From Kitasatospora sp. MAA19 (GTDB taxonomy: Bacteria > Actinomycetota > Actinomycetes > Streptomycetales > Streptomycetaceae): a stretch of DNA of 64,000 bases. Positions 8,887 through 16,769 of the stretch are shown here, piece after piece. Position numbers and translations under genes: made by a program. The notes below the pieces were generated by a model. That model did no database searches, was not told the origin of the DNA, and worked only from the letters and a program-made list of their open reading frames with translations. Numbering within the stretch: position 1 is the first letter of the stretch; each line of letters begins with the position of its first letter. Location: contig NZ_JARXYZ010000001.1 in assembly GCF_029894125.1 (NCBI RefSeq), positions 496,001-560,000 of the forward strand. The letters are read 5' to 3'.

Positions 8887-9060
8887 GAGGCGGCGGTGTG
8901 GAGAGATCAGTCGTCTACTGCCCAGGGAACAGGCAGTTCTGACGATCCGTCGGATCGATCTGTGACCGACCATAGCGCATCCGCTCTTAAAGTTAATTCG
9001 AATGTGGGAAGGTTCCTCCTTCAGTGGGACACTGGCTCCTGGACTTGCAGAGAGGACGCC

Positions 9061-9921
9061 ATGGCCCTTCGAACCCCAACCCTCCGTCAGCGCCGTCTTG
9101 GCACCGAACTGCGGAGGATGCGAGAGCAAGCTGGCTTCGGTGGCAGCCACCTCGCCCGGTTGCTCGGGGTGACGCCTGCCCTGGTGACCCAGATGGAGAA
9201 CGGGAAGTCCGCTGTCGCCCCGGAGCGCCTGCGCGAGATCGCGGCGGCCTGCATGTGTGCCAACGAACCCTTGATCGGTGCGCTCGAAGCCATGACCAGG
9301 GAGCGGGAGACCGGCTGGTGGGAGGAGTACAGCCGCAACCTGACCACCGACCTGCTTGATGTGGCCGCGATCGAGGCCCATGCCCGGCGGATTTCCACCT
9401 TCTCGCTTACCTTCATGCCTGGGCTGCTTCAGACGCCTGCCTATGCGGCTTCAGTATTCGCTCGGGCGATCCCGCCACTTCCGCGCTCTGACGTTGACCT
9501 CCGGTTGGCCTTCCGTCTGCGGAGGCAGCAGATCATCCGGGCAGGTGGGACGCCCTACACGGCGTTCATCCATGAAGCCGCACTACGCATGCAGTTCAGC
9601 GGGCCGGAGGCGCTTGCCGAACAGCTCGGTGTCCTCATCGACGACTCCGAGAGTCCGGGGATCTCAGTCCGAGTCGTGCCGTTCAGCATCGAGTCGTTGC
9701 CCGGCCCCAGCGAGAACTTCGTCTACACGGAGGGCCCGGTTCCCGAGTTGGACACCGTGCAGATCGACATCAGCTTCGGGTGCCCACTCTTCGACGCTCC
9801 CTCCGACCTGGCAAGTTACCGCGAGATCCTCGTCCGCATGGGGTCCGTAGCCCTCTCGGAAGAGGACTCGCGAGACTTCATCCGATCCATCAAGAAGGAG
9901 ATAGAGGGCAATCATGAATAG
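9061..9921 (+). CDS. XRE-family regulator with DUF5753 domain
   Basis: A 286-residue protein: N-terminal Cro/C1-type HTH (about residues 12-70, including HLARLLGVTPALVTQMENGK) and a C-terminal DUF5753 domain (about 95-280, including the FMPGLLQTPAYA motif). This is the WhiJ-like architecture common in Streptomyces, normally acting together with a small DUF397 protein that relieves its DNA binding. The ATG at 9061 gives the standard N-terminus; the frame upstream lacks homology. The next gene overlaps by 8 nt. It likely controls its own divergent promoter region, 8887-9060. Confidence 0.92.
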   Translation: MALRTPTLRQRRLGTELRRMREQAGFGGSHLARLLGVTPALVTQMENGKSAVAPERLREIAAACMCANEPLIGALEAMTRERETGWWEEYSRNLTTDLLDVAAIEAHARRISTFSLTFMPGLLQTPAYAASVFARAIPPLPRSDVDLRLAFRLRRQQIIRAGGTPYTAFIHEAALRMQFSGPEALAEQLGVLIDDSESPGISVRVVPFSIESLPGPSENFVYTEGPVPELDTVQIDISFGCPLFDAPSDLASYREILVRMGSVALSEEDSRDFIRSIKKEIEGNHE

Positions 9922-10114
9922 CCCCGCATGGCAGAAGTCCAGTTACTCCGGCTCAAGCAACGCATGCGTCGAGGTACGTACTGTCGCCGGGCTGATCGAA
10001 CTCCGCGAGTCCGACGAGGGCGACGTCATCGTCCGCACCACTGCCCGCAAGTTCTCCGCGTTCCTCCAGGGGGCGAAGGACGGCGAGTTCGACCACCTCC
10101 TCCCCGGCGCGTAG
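9914..10114 (+). CDS. DUF397 protein
   Basis: A 66-residue protein with the family hallmarks: AWQKSSYSGSSNACVEV at the start, then the DGDVIVRTT-like strand and a KFSAFLQGAKDGEFD ending. DUF397 proteins pair with XRE-DUF5753 regulators and modulate them. It starts 8 nt inside the end of the XRE gene, so the two are translationally coupled. Confidence 0.93.
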   Translation: MNSPAWQKSSYSGSSNACVEVRTVAGLIELRESDEGDVIVRTTARKFSAFLQGAKDGEFDHLLPGA

Positions 10115-10125
10115 CGAATCGTTCT

Positions 10126-10156
10126 GGCGGCCCCTTGCTGCTCGCAAGGGGCCGCC
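10126..10156. terminator. Bidirectional hairpin terminator
   Basis: A perfect 13-bp stem GGCGGCCCCTTGC / GCAAGGGGCCGCC (10126-10138 / 10144-10156) with a 5-nt loop lies between the convergent DUF397 gene and the penicillin-binding protein gene. Confidence 0.85.
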
Positions 10157-10169
10157 GGTGTGACCGCTG

Positions 10170-12365
10170 TCAGTGCTGCTGGGCGTTCGGGTCGGCCGGG
10201 GGCGTGGCTCCGCCGGTCTGGTTGGCGTTGGGGTCGGTCTTGGGGGCCGGGTCGGGGATGTCGGCCATCGGCAGGGACTGCTTGGGCGTGCCGCGCAGGG
10301 CCTGGTTCATGGCGTCCCGCCAGATCGGTCCGGGGCCGTCGGCGCCGAACACCTCGGTGTGGTACTTCCCGTTGATGGTGATGTTGCGCATCTCGACGCC
10401 GCCGTCGGGGCCGCCGAGCCAGACCGAGGTGGCGAGCTGCGGGGTATAACCGCTGAACCAGGCGGCCCGCTTGCGGTCCGAGGTGCCGGTCTTGCCGGCG
10501 ATCTGCCGGTTGTCCTCCAGGCTGAGCGCCGCGCCGGTGCCGTTGTTCTCGGTCACGCCGTTCAGGACGGTGTTCATTGCCCGCGCCGTGTCGTCGGAGA
10601 ACGCCTTCTCGCACTGGCCGGCCGGGACGGGGACGTCCTTGCCGTCCACGGTGGTGATCTTGTTGATGGCGATCGGGGCGCAGTGCGTGCCCTGGGCGGC
10701 GAAGGTCGCGTAGATGTTGGCCATGGTCAGCGGGCTCATCTCCTCCACACCCAGGGCCATCGCGGGGACCTCTTCCAGCGGCTTGCCGCTGGCCTTGTTG
10801 GTCACGCCAAGCTTGTTGGCCATCTGCTTGACCGCGCAGAGGCCGATCTCCTCCTCCATCTGCACGAAGTACGTGTTGACCGAGAGCGCCATCGCCTGCT
10901 TCAGCTGGTAGGGGCCCTTCTCGCTCGCGGATTCGTTGGGCACCACCGTCTTGGGCCGGGCCTGGTTCTTCCAGGTCCCCTCGCAGGTCTTCATCGTCGG
11001 GTACTCGAGCTTGTTCGGAGCCGAGTACTCCTGGGTCGCCGGCAGGCCCGCCTCCAGTGCCGCGGCCGCGACGACCGGCTTGAAGGTCGAGCCGGGCTGG
11101 AAGCCGTTGCCGCCGCCCATCGCCGCGTCGACGTTGAGGTTGACGACGGTCTGGTTCTTGTTCGTGTCCAGGCCGTACGGGCGGGTCTGGGCCATGGCGA
11201 GGATCTTGCCGGTGCCCGGCTCGACCATGGTGGCGGCGGCCGAGACGCTGTCGGTGGTCCGCACGTTGGTGCTCACCGCGTTCTGGGCGGCGGCCTGCTT
11301 GTCCGGGTCGAGGGTGGTGTAGATGTTCAGGCCGCCCTGGTCCCAGAACTTCTTGCGGTCGGCGGCGTTCTGGCCGAAGGCCGGGTCCTGCTTGACCACG
11401 CGCCGGACGTAGTCGCAGAAGAAGCCCATGCCGGCCTGGGCGGTGATGCAACCGTTCTGCGGGGCCTTGAAGTTGAGGCCCAGCGGGGCGGCCTTCGCCT
11501 CCTTGGCCTGGTCCGCGGTGATGTGCTTGTTCTCGACCATCTTGTCGATGACGGTGTCCCGGCGCTTCTGCGCGGCCTGCGGGTGCAGCTTCGGGTCGTA
11601 CTGGGACGGGTTCTGCACCAACCCGGCCAGGGTGGCAGCCTCGGCGACGGTCAGGTCCTTGTTGCTCTTGCTGAAGTAGCGCTGGGAGGCGGCCTCCACG
11701 CCGTAGGCGCCGTTCCCGTAGTACGTGATGTTGAGGTAGTTGGTGAGGATCTGGTCCTTCGACAGGTCCTCCTCCAGCTTGATCGCGACCTTGAGCTCCT
11801 GGATCTTGCGGCCCAGGGTCTTGCGCTGCGCCTCCAGGACGGCGGCCTGGTCCTCGCCGGCCTTCTCGACGTTGACGTTCTTCACGTACTGCTGGGTCAG
11901 CGTCGAGGCGCCCTGTGAGGCGGTGCCGCTCTCGGCGTTCTTGCCGATCGCGCGGACCACGCCCTTGAGGTCGACGGCGCCGTGCTCGTAGAACCGGGCG
12001 TCCTCGATGTCGACCTGCGCCTGGCGCATCAGCGGGGACATCTGCTCGGCGGGTATCACCGTGCGGTCCCGCTCGTACACCTTGGCGATCAGGCCGCCCT
12101 TGGCGTCGAAGATCTGCGTCGCCTGGGTGAGCGGCGGGGTTTTGAAGTCGTTGGGGATGTCCTCGAAGCCCTCCGCCGTGCCCTTGGCGGTCAGCCCGAT
12201 GCCGCCGACGGCGGGCAGGGCGAGGCCTGCCAGCATGACTCCGGACACCACACTCACACCCAGGAACGTCACACCGAAGCGGGCCAGCCGAAGCGGCCCA
12301 TTGCGGGCCGGGCGGGGAGCCGCGCTATCGGAGGAATTCCATATCGGAGGGAGGTTCGATTCCAT
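10170..12365 (-). CDS. Bifunctional class A penicillin-binding protein
   Basis: A 731-residue peptidoglycan synthase. A cytoplasmic N-terminus and one membrane anchor (about 27-55) precede a GT51 glycosyltransferase domain (catalytic Glu in VDIEDARFYEHG, then STLTQQYVKN) and a transpeptidase domain with all three signature motifs: STFK (GFQPGSTFKPV), SVN (ALSVNTYF) and KTG (IAGKTGTSD). It polymerises glycan strands and cross-links them outside the membrane. The C-terminal tail is Pro/Asn-rich. It is monocistronic; a long non-coding stretch lies upstream. Which PBP paralogue it is cannot be told from sequence alone. Confidence 0.95.
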   Translation of the reverse strand: MESNLPPIWNSSDSAAPRPARNGPLRLARFGVTFLGVSVVSGVMLAGLALPAVGGIGLTAKGTAEGFEDIPNDFKTPPLTQATQIFDAKGGLIAKVYERDRTVIPAEQMSPLMRQAQVDIEDARFYEHGAVDLKGVVRAIGKNAESGTASQGASTLTQQYVKNVNVEKAGEDQAAVLEAQRKTLGRKIQELKVAIKLEEDLSKDQILTNYLNITYYGNGAYGVEAASQRYFSKSNKDLTVAEAATLAGLVQNPSQYDPKLHPQAAQKRRDTVIDKMVENKHITADQAKEAKAAPLGLNFKAPQNGCITAQAGMGFFCDYVRRVVKQDPAFGQNAADRKKFWDQGGLNIYTTLDPDKQAAAQNAVSTNVRTTDSVSAAATMVEPGTGKILAMAQTRPYGLDTNKNQTVVNLNVDAAMGGGNGFQPGSTFKPVVAAAALEAGLPATQEYSAPNKLEYPTMKTCEGTWKNQARPKTVVPNESASEKGPYQLKQAMALSVNTYFVQMEEEIGLCAVKQMANKLGVTNKASGKPLEEVPAMALGVEEMSPLTMANIYATFAAQGTHCAPIAINKITTVDGKDVPVPAGQCEKAFSDDTARAMNTVLNGVTENNGTGAALSLEDNRQIAGKTGTSDRKRAAWFSGYTPQLATSVWLGGPDGGVEMRNITINGKYHTEVFGADGPGPIWRDAMNQALRGTPKQSLPMADIPDPAPKTDPNANQTGGATPPADPNAQQH

Positions 12366-13086
12366 CCCGGAATGCTAGCCCTCGCACCCCGGGGGTCGAA
12401 CGATTTTTCGTGCGAGGCTGTCACGGCTGTGCAACAGATGCCGGAATTCGACTCCAGCACGTCAAATCGCATACGCACCAAATGAACGCAATAAAGAATT
12501 CGGGCCACCTGCTGTTGATTCGGCTCCCCCGGTGGCGTGGCCCGGGCGACTCCGCCGACGGTGACCGCGCGCATCCGTGGCTCCGCCCCCCCGACGCCCC
12601 CCTCTCGCGACCCTGACACCTCTTTGATGCCGTGAGCGGGCCGAAAGGTTGCGTACGGCTTGGACCCCCGAACCCGCCCCGCCCGGCCCGCCGTCCACCC
12701 GCCCCCTCGCCCTGCCCCGCCCTGCCGGTGACGGCGCCCGTCCTGATCGGGAGCCGCGGCGCCGGCGGGGCCCCCCTCGGTACAGGAAGTCGGCCGGCCC
12801 GACTTCCTGCACCGAAGCCACCCGGGAACCCGGCGGCCCATCGCACTCCGCAAGGGGCCGCCGACAACCATGCGTGACCTGCGTCGATGGCGACGATCCT
12901 GCCGTCGGGCGTGGGGACGCTCGGGGTGCCGGTCACGCTCCGATCATCGCCTGCCGCCACCGTTGCGGCACCCCGGACTGCGTCGTCGGAGGAGGCTGGA
13001 CCTACCACGCGGGAGCCCGCCGCACGGCTCACGAACGGCGAGTCCGTGAGCCGCGCGCGGGTACCGCCCCACACCGAGCCTTCGGC
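12366..13086. other. Long non-coding spacer with two strong hairpins and a possible gene relict
   Basis: No convincing gene in 721 bp. Two perfect hairpins occur: an 11-bp stem CAGGAAGTCGG / CCGACTTCCTG (12783-12793 / 12799-12809) and a 9-bp stem (12831-12839 / 12855-12863). On the minus strand from a GTG at 12935, about 23 codons (TGTPSVPTPDGRIVAIDAGH) show coding-like codon use and then run into the hairpins, which may be the start of a lost gene. The first 150 bp beyond the PBP gene are comparatively AT-rich and presumably hold its promoter. Confidence 0.5.
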
Positions 13087-13779
13087 CTACGCCCCGGACA
13101 CCGCGCGCGACAGGCGCAGCGGCGCCTCGACGGCGTCGGCGGCGCCGAGTTCGCGCACCGCCTCCCGCCGCGTCGCCGCGACCGGAGCCGCGAGCTGAGC
13201 CAGGGTCGCCGCCGGGGCGTGGACCGTCAGCTCGAAGTCGCGGCGCGTCTTGGCGTCCGGGGCGAGCGGCAGGCGGATGCGGCCGTCCGCGACCATCCGG
13301 CGGACCCGGCTGCGGCTGAGGCCGAGGCCGGACATGAGCAGGCGTTCGACCCGGACCGGGACCGGCAGATCGAAGCTCACCAGCACCGTCAGCGGGGTCG
13401 GATCGTCGATCGCGTGGAGCGGCGTGCGTGCCTCCAGCTCCCAGGTGCCGCTCCAGTCCAGGCTGTAGCCGTTCTTGGCGGCGAGCGACGCACTCATCGT
13501 CAGTTCCCGCACCACGGCGAGGTCGTTGTTCTCGTACGCCTCCCTGCGGGCGGGTTCCAGCGACGACGTGTGGACGCGCTCGTGGACGGGCACCTTCGAG
13601 GTCCGGTCGCAGCCCGCGCAGCTGAGCAGCAGCCAGACGTCGAGGAGCTTGCCGTTGGCGTTTACACGGATCTTGCCCGAGGGCCGGTGCCGTGTGCTGG
13701 AGCAGTCCGGGCAGCTGCGGACGACGGTGGGCAGCGCGGACTGGCGCACGGCCCAGCGGGCCTTGCGTTCGGTATGCAT
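13087..13779 (-). CDS. DUF1062-like protein with zinc-ribbon motif
   Basis: A 230-residue protein with two CxxC pairs (CPDC near residue 23 and CAGC near 54) that could bind a structural metal. The middle contains a WELE-type strand, and the C-terminal half (LLMSGLGLSRSRVRRMVADG) resembles an S4-like RNA-binding segment. This matches my recollection of the DUF1062 family; biochemical function is unknown. It is flanked by repeat-rich non-coding DNA on both sides, so it is monocistronic. Codon use is normal for the window. Confidence 0.75.
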   Translation of the reverse strand: MHTERKARWAVRQSALPTVVRSCPDCSSTRHRPSGKIRVNANGKLLDVWLLLSCAGCDRTSKVPVHERVHTSSLEPARREAYENNDLAVVRELTMSASLAAKNGYSLDWSGTWELEARTPLHAIDDPTPLTVLVSFDLPVPVRVERLLMSGLGLSRSRVRRMVADGRIRLPLAPDAKTRRDFELTVHAPAATLAQLAAPVAATRREAVRELGAADAVEAPLRLSRAVSGA

Positions 13780-13870
13780 GGTGGTCTGTTTCCTGGTTCA
13801 GCAGGAACGCGCGCAGGCCGGATCGGCTGGATCGGCCGGGGCTCCTGGGATCTGACGAGTGCTCACGAGG

Positions 13871-14093
13871 GCGCGTGTCATCGCCTCGGGGCGGGTGGCC
13901 GCATGGCGGGCGTCCCGAGGTCGATCGCGCAACAGGTCGTGTCTCTCCGTGGCAACTCGCGACAGCGCGTCTCATCGCCTCGGGACATGGCCGCATGGCC
14001 ACATGGCCGAGCGCCGAGGGCGGTCGATCGCGTGAGCGCGTGTGTCGTCGCCTCAGCGCGCGGCCGGTGGCCCGGCGCAGAGGTCGATCGCGT
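13871..14093 (+). repeat. Three degenerate 60-70 bp direct repeats
   Basis: The block GCGCGTGTCATCGCCTCGGG ... GGTCGATCGCG recurs at about 13871-13929, 13965-14033 and 14036-14093, with a central variable Cat/ggcc-rich part. The copies sit in a 428-bp spacer without a supported gene, between the DUF1062-like gene and a LuxR fragment. Origin unknown. Confidence 0.65.
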
Positions 14094-14207
14094 AGGGGTG
14101 AGTTGCTACGTGGCAGTCGTCAGCACAGGTACATGCCGCACATCGTGATCTGGGCCGCGCTCCCTCGCAACCGGTTTCTTTAGACCAAGGCCGTCAGACC
14201 AACGCCG

Positions 14208-14393
14208 TCAGACCAGCGCCGCCAGTTCCCCGCGCGAGCCGACGCCGAGCTTCGGATAGGCCTTGTAGAGGTGGTAGCCGACCGTTCGCGAGCTCAGGAA
14301 GAGCTGGGCGGCGATGTCCCGGTTGGACATCCCCTGGGCGGCGAAGCGGACGATCTGCGTCTCCTGGGGCGTCAGGCCGGCGTAGTGCTCTGG
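14208..14393 (-). pseudogene. C-terminal fragment of a LuxR-family regulator
   Basis: Read on the minus strand, 14390-14208 encodes about 60 residues that are an unmistakable LuxR/NarL DNA-binding domain: LTPQETQIVRFAAQGMSNRD, then IAAQLFLSSRTVGYHLYK and a normal ending LAALV-stop. Homology begins abruptly at about 14393, where the sequence changes to repeat-containing DNA with no start codon or sensor domain. In one-domain and large ATP-binding LuxR regulators this HTH is the last part of the protein, so 5' truncation by recombination or insertion is the simplest reading. Confidence 0.85.
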
Positions 14394-14464
14394 TGATGCA
14401 CACGGCGGTCGTCACCCGCCAGGTTGGAGCGCCGGCCTTGACCAGCCGGTTCGCTGCCCCGGGC

Positions 14465-14594
14465 GGTGACAACCGCCGTGACCAGGCGAGGCAGGTGACA
14501 ACAATCTCGACCACTTGGTGACAGCTAGCGCGACCACGGCGAGGCGAACGCGCAGGTCGTAGGGCGCCCCGGGTGACAACTACCTCGACCAGTC
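14465..14594 (+). repeat. Four copies of a GGTGACAAC...CTCGACCA motif
   Basis: Units begin at 14465, 14494, 14517 and 14572, with consensus GGTGACAAC(T/A)A(T/C)CTCGACCA; units 2 and 4 are the closest match. They lie in a 316-bp gene-free stretch (14394-14709) exactly where the LuxR fragment stops matching, and suggest remnants of a mobile element or its binding sites. No transposase was found. Confidence 0.55.
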
Positions 14595-14709
14595 ACAATG
14601 TGAATCTCTTGCCCTGTCATGGCCGGCTTGGGAAACCTCATGACGACACCGAGCGATCGAGGGGGCAATGGTGGACCTGACAGGGCTTGTGGGTCACAAG
14701 CCCTCAAGG

Positions 14710-15480
14710 TCAGGCCGGCGGCATCAGATCGCTCTCGCTGATGGTGTACGTCAGCAGGGGGTAGATGAAGTCCGTTTCCTTGTTCTCTCGGCGCCGTAGT
14801 TGGTAGAACTCGCGCCTCTGCTCATCGTCGGCCGGCATGAGGCGCGCACCCTGCGGGAGGTGTGCATGTCCGTCGTGAAACCGGACGAAGGTCTTTGACG
14901 TTCGAAAGGTTATGCCCAGCCATTGGTTATCCGCCGTCTGGACGGGTTTGTCTGCCACGATCTTGTGCCTGAGTCGCCGATTCGAGTCGACAGAAAACGC
15001 GACGATACTGTGGTGGGCGAGGGGGATCTCGAACTTCTCGCCACCGGACCCCTTCGATTCGAAGATCAGCTTCCTCGGCGAGCTCGCTTCGGGATGTTGG
15101 TAGCAGGAGAAGACGGCGATGAACGACTCGTCGGCCAGATCGAGGGCCTGGTCGGAATGGCTGCCCATGGTCGTGTAAGCGTTCGTGTAGGTCTCGATGA
15201 GGGCGTTGTTGAAGCCGACCGAAAGCGCCGCACGTTCCTGAATCTGGTGCGCCAGTCGTTCGTGGACCGCCCGGAAGCGCTGCGGCGGGCTGCTGTATCG
15301 AGTGGTGGTACGTACGAGAGGCACGTCGTCCGCCTCGTCGATCTTGGTGAGCGTGGCGCCTCGCCGGCCCTTTCCCACGTCTTCCAGGAGAGCCGATGCG
15401 GACAGCTCCGCAAAGAGGTTCCCCTCGGTCGGCAGAGTGTACGAGAGGATCTCATCCGAGATCCTAGGCTCGGGGGGCAC
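14710..15480 (-). CDS. AlkB-like 2OG-Fe(II) oxygenase, second gene of pair
   Basis: A 256-residue protein with the AlkB-type double-stranded beta-helix signature: NNALIETYTN...GSHSD gives His108-x-Asp110, His172 (RRLRHKIV) completes the iron triad, and Arg193 (GITFRTS) fits the 2-oxoglutarate-binding Arg. AlkB-type enzymes oxidatively demethylate alkylated nucleic acids, but relatives hydroxylate other substrates. The C-terminal ~50 residues are extra. The GTG at 15480 has GGGAGA 8 nt upstream and overlaps the preceding gene by 17 nt. GC content and codon bias are lower than in the flanking core genes. Confidence 0.72.
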   Translation of the reverse strand: MPPEPRISDEILSYTLPTEGNLFAELSASALLEDVGKGRRGATLTKIDEADDVPLVRTTTRYSSPPQRFRAVHERLAHQIQERAALSVGFNNALIETYTNAYTTMGSHSDQALDLADESFIAVFSCYQHPEASSPRKLIFESKGSGGEKFEIPLAHHSIVAFSVDSNRRLRHKIVADKPVQTADNQWLGITFRTSKTFVRFHDGHAHLPQGARLMPADDEQRREFYQLRRRENKETDFIYPLLTYTISESDLMPPA

Positions 15481-16714
15481 TGTAGTCTCCCGTGTTCATG
15501 CTGAAGGGAAATTCGTCGCCGTAGTCAATGAAGGACGAGGTCCTGTTCTCCTCGGCGTACAGCCTGCGCAGCTCGTTCATGCCGGCCGGTGTGGGTGGCC
15601 CCAGCCGCACCAGATCTCCGGCCGCTTTGAGGAACGTGTGGCCGTTCTTGTGAACGGCTTCGGCGCTCGAACAGCGCACCACGTATCCCAGGCGGGTCGG
15701 GAGCAATTCGGCGGCCAATGTCGAGGGCCGGATTTCATGCGTGTACAGGCGGTTGGTGGACAGCGGCATGAAGAAAACGGAGCCGGGGTGGAGCGTCAGG
15801 GTGAACTGCGGGGGGAGCGCGATCCCGTCGCGTCGCTCGGTCGGCTCCTTGAGGCGGAAGTGGAGTTTGGTCAGCCCGCTGGCACCCTTCACGCCGTAGT
15901 CGAAGGTGTCTTCGGCCAGGGGCTGCAGCTTGTCGAGCCGGTCATAGAAGGTGCAGAAGGCCATGATGCCGTTGACGGGCATGTCCTTGGTCTTGTCGGC
16001 ATGGGCCGAGATCCTGGCCTTGGACTGCTTGCGCTCGGTCGTGGCAAGGGTGTTGTGGTAGATCTGAGCGAGGACGTGGTTCAGCGGGGCCTGGTTCCGG
16101 AAGACGGCGGCGGCCTCGCGGTTCAGCGCCTCGACGATGCGCGTGTCGGTCGGGCGAAAGTTCTCGGTCGGCCCCGAGAGATTCGTGGAGCACCGGAGCA
16201 GGCGGAAATGCAGTTCGTCACCGTTTCGGGTGACGGGCGTCAGATAGATTCCGCTGCGATGGGCTGTTCCAGGCTTGGTGGACTCCGTCAGGGACTGGAA
16301 CGCGTGCTCCGCACGGATCCGTCCGAAGTGATCGGCGCCGGGGTCGAAGAAGCGGCGGTAGTACACGCCGGCGCCGTGTACGCGGATGGGGACTCGGCCG
16401 AGGTCGACGAGGGTCCAAGGTTCGTCGCCGTCCCCGTGGTAACCGTGTGACAGCTCCCGGACGACGAACACCCGGGCCGCCGCACGCAGTTGGCGGCCGC
16501 TGATCCCGGATACGTCGCCACACAGGTAGACGGTCTTCTGCGCGAGGTCGGGCGCACCGGAAGCAAGGTGCTCTGGCGTGATCGTGGACCCGAAGAAGTC
16601 CCTGACCACGTCATTGTCCTGCAGCGTCGAAGGCGCGACCAAGGTGTTGCCCGCATCCTCGATGCAGGCTTCCGCCGGCTCTGTCGTGTACATCAAACCG
16701 CACCTGCCATTCAC
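15464..16714 (-). CDS. AlkB-like 2OG-Fe(II) oxygenase, first gene of pair
   Basis: A 416-residue protein. The central segment NHVLAQIYHN...ISAHADKTKDM gives His238-x-Asp240, with His326 (RLYTHEIRP) and Arg347 (LGYVVRCS) in AlkB-like order and spacing (numbered from the GTG at 16714; an ATG at 16693 is the alternative start). An N-terminal region of ~200 residues without recognised homology precedes this fold, so the protein is about twice the length of AlkB. It is co-transcribed with, and overlaps, the second oxygenase gene. No enzyme family nearby reveals the substrate; the pair is flanked by repeats and a broken gene, suggesting acquisition. Confidence 0.68.
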   Translation of the reverse strand: MNGRCGLMYTTEPAEACIEDAGNTLVAPSTLQDNDVVRDFFGSTITPEHLASGAPDLAQKTVYLCGDVSGISGRQLRAAARVFVVRELSHGYHGDGDEPWTLVDLGRVPIRVHGAGVYYRRFFDPGADHFGRIRAEHAFQSLTESTKPGTAHRSGIYLTPVTRNGDELHFRLLRCSTNLSGPTENFRPTDTRIVEALNREAAAVFRNQAPLNHVLAQIYHNTLATTERKQSKARISAHADKTKDMPVNGIMAFCTFYDRLDKLQPLAEDTFDYGVKGASGLTKLHFRLKEPTERRDGIALPPQFTLTLHPGSVFFMPLSTNRLYTHEIRPSTLAAELLPTRLGYVVRCSSAEAVHKNGHTFLKAAGDLVRLGPPTPAGMNELRRLYAEENRTSSFIDYGDEFPFSMNTGDYSAPRA

Positions 16715-16769
16715 ACTCTGAGGTCCTGGAGATCGGTACCGGGCCGGGCTGCGACGCCGCTCCGGTCTG

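Noticed and set aside
8578..9060. N-terminal extension of the XRE regulator by 161 codons
   Set aside because: The extension is antisense to the ATPase gene and lacks homology; ATG 9061 gives the standard HTH start.
13871..14093. CRISPR array
   Set aside because: Repeats are degenerate, unequal in length and not separated by uniform spacers; no cas genes in the window.
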